Shown here: piece by piece, positions 21,366 through 23,238 of the stretch | Position numbering within the stretch: position 1 is the first letter of the stretch | Layout: each line of letters begins with the position of its first letter | Source of the DNA: JBGOUP01 sp041477655 | GTDB taxonomy: Bacteria > Patescibacteriota > UBA1384 > 2-12-FULL-50-11 | Reading direction: 5' to 3' | NCBI GenBank assembly: GCA_041477655.1 | Contig: JBGOUP010000014.1 | Location: forward strand, 1 to 23,238 | Length of the DNA: 23,238 nucleotides | Made by a program: the position numbers and the translations under genes | Notes under the pieces: model-generated | Databases searched by the model: none | What the model was told of the DNA's origin: nothing | What the model saw: only the letters and a program-made list of their open reading frames with translations

Positions 21366-23238
21366 CAACGGATTCTCCAAATCGTAATCCCATTTTCTTT
21401 ATAAACTACTGGATAAGCTTGATTGAATTTATCGAGTTTTGCATTGAAGAAGTTCGCCTTCTGCCACCACTCTCGCTGGGCATAGAGACCCTTCAACTTA
21501 TCTTCCGAGTAGAGGACATAAACAGACGATGGGATTTCACGGCGAGGGGGTAGACTTTTAACAGAGTTCTGGAGATTGTGGATTCTCGCTTCTATATCTG
21601 TCAACTCATTCCTTAATTCTGCAAGCGAGTTACTGTCGAGACCTAGATTCGTGCTTGAAATTGCTGACAAGCGCTGCTTCTCTTCTTCTAGTTTTTTTTG
21701 AGCCTTTGCACGTTCATTATTTATTTGTAGAGGTTGTAATGCCGGACTAAGAAAAAACTCTTCATCTGGAACTATCAATTCTCGCTGGGCAAAATACCGA
21801 ATGAGCGGACCGTTAGCTTCTTGGCTGACAATGATATCTCCCGGATTCGTGGACATTTTTAGCCAATTGGCGGACAAGTATTCGTTGGCAGATATCAGAG
21901 ACCCCTTACTCGAAGCAACGTATGCCGAGCCCGCAATTCCTACTGATATGGAAACTGCCCAAGCGATCAGAAATAGAGAAGTTAGTTTAGTTCGGTCTAG
22001 AGATTTTAGTATCACCGCAACTGCCCCTAAAATGCTCAAACTAATTAAGATCCAGTAGCGCTCTGGCAATAAGGAGAAGTTGATGCGGGGCAGTAACTCA
22101 GCAAAAACAAAAAAGAATAAGGCAACTGTTGCGCTAATCACTACCAGCTGATTATTTCTCGGCTTCGACCAAACATGTTTACGTCTAGTGATGAGGTAAA
22201 GGACAGAAATTAACACCGCCGGGCCTATGTAATAACCATAGTATTTAAAAGCTCCCGCGACACCTGGCCAGCCAAGGATTAGGCCATCCGCACTAATATT
22301 GGACCCCAAGAACCATAATTTATAGCTATTCACATCGCTAACATCGGTCAGTATTTTCTTCACCGCCCAACCGGCCAATCTAAAATAGTAAAACTTTGTA
22401 CTTAAAATCGCGATAATCGCTAATAGCTGAAGGAGATTCAAACCTATTAGCGCCTTGGCTATTTTTGCGATTTTAACACTCCGGACTATTTTAATTCCAA
22501 GGTATATTCCGGCAGTTACAAACAGAAACAGCAAGAAGAAAAAAAGTTCGTGATAGTACAAGCCAAAGACTGTTATTAGCCCGACTACCGTCCAATCTAA
22601 CCAGTAATTATTAACCAGAGCACGCCAATAGAAGTAAACTAAAGGCAATAAAAATATCACCACAATGCTTTGGGGCCGAATAATTGCAACCTCCATCATG
22701 AAAACTGGTATTGCTAGTGGGGTAAGCAAGTAAAGAAAGGTTAGCCACTGATTTTTGATCTCAACACGCAAACATATCAGATAGAGGGTCACAAACACCA
22801 CTATATGAAGCGGTACTAACCAATATACGAATAGCCAATAAGAGTTAATATTGGCAACGGCGGACACTAATGCAACTGCGGCGGTAAAAAACCCTCGGTA
22901 GGTATTGCTTATTTCCCCCACGGCCAGAGATTGTTCGATTTCTGATAATTTCGAATAACTGTCCCACTCGGGGATGAACCGATAAGAAAAATGAAAAAAG
23001 GTTAGCTGTATTAGAAGGAAACCTACTGACACTACCAGAAGCGGCCAGTGATGTCTCCAGATTTTCTTGATATCAAACGATGGTAGTACTAAGTATTTTT
23101 TACTGCCATGCAACGAGAAATAGACTAGCGCCGGAAGAGTAAGGGCGGCTAAAAAAAGAAAGGTCCCTCTCTCATCGGCATGAATTATACCAAGCCGTAC
23201 AGAAAAGTAGTAAAGAGGTACAACCACAAAGAAATAGA
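21365..23238 (-). CDS. GT-C-like multi-pass membrane protein (5' end outside window)
   Basis: At least 624 residues, open to the window edge; the first GTG at 23227 is internal, because the in-frame codons before it (Tyr-Phe-Phe) continue the hydrophobic helix. About 10-12 membrane helices are followed by a soluble C-terminal region of ~180 residues. After the early helices, RFIPEWDSYSKLSEIEQSL places an acidic EWD motif in the first large loop, as in GT-C transferases that use polyprenyl-phosphate sugars. The soluble tail contains a strongly charged coiled coil (ERAKAQKKLEEEKQRL, then ELRNELTDIEARIHNLQNSV), an unusual insert. It could glycosylate outside the membrane or attach modifications; donor and acceptor are unknown. 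Its stop overlaps the asnB start, so it probably leads the - strand operon. Confidence 0.72.
   Translation of the reverse strand, partial: YFFVVVPLYYFSVRLGIIHADERGTFLFLAALTLPALVYFSLHGSKKYLVLPSFDIKKIWRHHWPLLVVSVGFLLIQLTFFHFSYRFIPEWDSYSKLSEIEQSLAVGEISNTYRGFFTAAVALVSAVANINSYWLFVYWLVPLHIVVFVTLYLICLRVEIKNQWLTFLYLLTPLAIPVFMMEVAIIRPQSIVVIFLLPLVYFYWRALVNNYWLDWTVVGLITVFGLYYHELFFFLLFLFVTAGIYLGIKIVRSVKIAKIAKALIGLNLLQLLAIIAILSTKFYYFRLAGWAVKKILTDVSDVNSYKLWFLGSNISADGLILGWPGVAGAFKYYGYYIGPAVLISVLYLITRRKHVWSKPRNNQLVVISATVALFFFVFAELLPRINFSLLPERYWILISLSILGAVAVILKSLDRTKLTSLFLIAWAVSISVGIAGSAYVASSKGSLISANEYLSANWLKMSTNPGDIIVSQEANGPLIRYFAQRELIVPDEEFFLSPALQPLQINNERAKAQKKLEEEKQRLSAISSTNLGLDSNSLAELRNELTDIEARIHNLQNSVKSLPPRREIPSSVYVLYSEDKLKGLYAQREWWQKANFFNAKLDKFNQAYPVVYKENGITIWRIR

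Noticed and set aside
21366..21380. AsnB start five residues upstream
   Set aside because: The glutaminase needs Cys immediately after Met, and the ATG at 21365 provides it and overlaps the upstream stop by one base.
23227..23229. GTG as the true start of the GT-C-like protein
   Set aside because: In-frame hydrophobic codons continue to the window edge with no stop, so the gene most likely begins outside.

Overview
This 23.2-kb window is an extracellular-polysaccharide / surface-glycan biosynthesis locus preceded by the end of a cohesin/dockerin surface-protein region. The host is most likely a member of the Candidate Phyla Radiation (Patescibacteria), although no marker gene here proves it. 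That view rests on the membrane-anchored cohesin/dockerin architecture with a fibronectin-like domain, tightly packed genes, mostly missing Shine-Dalgarno sites, and very frequent stop/start overlaps. Several genes end in TGA and read through no internal TGA, so the code is standard (table 11), not the UGA=Gly code of SR1/Gracilibacteria.

Layout. (1) 1-1745, + strand: the C-terminal end of a dockerin protein, a ~148-bp imperfect inverted repeat, and a cohesin protein with signal peptide and C-terminal membrane anchor. (2) 1863-6547, + strand: a possible leaderless promoter, then an NDP-sugar 4-epimerase, a UDP-HexNAc 6-dehydrogenase, a GT4 glycosyltransferase and a Wzx-type flippase. (3) 6619-7650: an unrecognised gene broken by a frameshift, ending at a good intrinsic terminator. 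(4) 7711-11081: a compact SIS isomerase / ketose-phosphate 3-epimerase / nucleotidyltransferase-kinase fusion / KdsC-like phosphatase module. These are the enzyme types needed to make a nucleotide-activated sugar by the same logic as the heptose pathway. (5) 11086-16275: a C-methyltransferase-like protein, an unusual putative glycosyltransferase with a C-terminal cupin, a GT2-methyltransferase fusion carrying a G8 tract, a possible 49-aa ORF and a GT4 glycosyltransferase. (6) 16267-23238, - strand, converging on the left arm with a 9-bp tail-to-tail overlap. In transcription order it holds a GT-C-like membrane protein (running off the window), an AsnB-type amidotransferase, a methyltransferase with a Trm112-like N-terminus, a GT4 glycosyltransferase whose N-terminus is encoded by a palindromic repeat insertion, and a second methyltransferase.

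How it may work together. The epimerase/dehydrogenase pair resembles TviC/TviB (WbpP/WbpO) and would make a UDP-N-acetyl-hexosaminuronic acid. AsnB could amidate its carboxyl group. The SIS-RPE-NTase/kinase-HAD module would supply a second, probably unusual, activated sugar. Several glycosyltransferases would assemble the unit, four methyltransferase domains would decorate it, and the flippase would export it. The cohesin/dockerin proteins may display proteins on the same cell surface.

The observations I rate highest are the sugar-activation module, the in-frame palindromic repeat with compensatory base changes at the start of the GT4 gene (18213-18325), and the G8 tract in the GT2-methyltransferase fusion. 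No tRNA, rRNA, CRISPR array or transposase was seen. No gene-free stretch exceeds 300 bases; the longest is 149-314.
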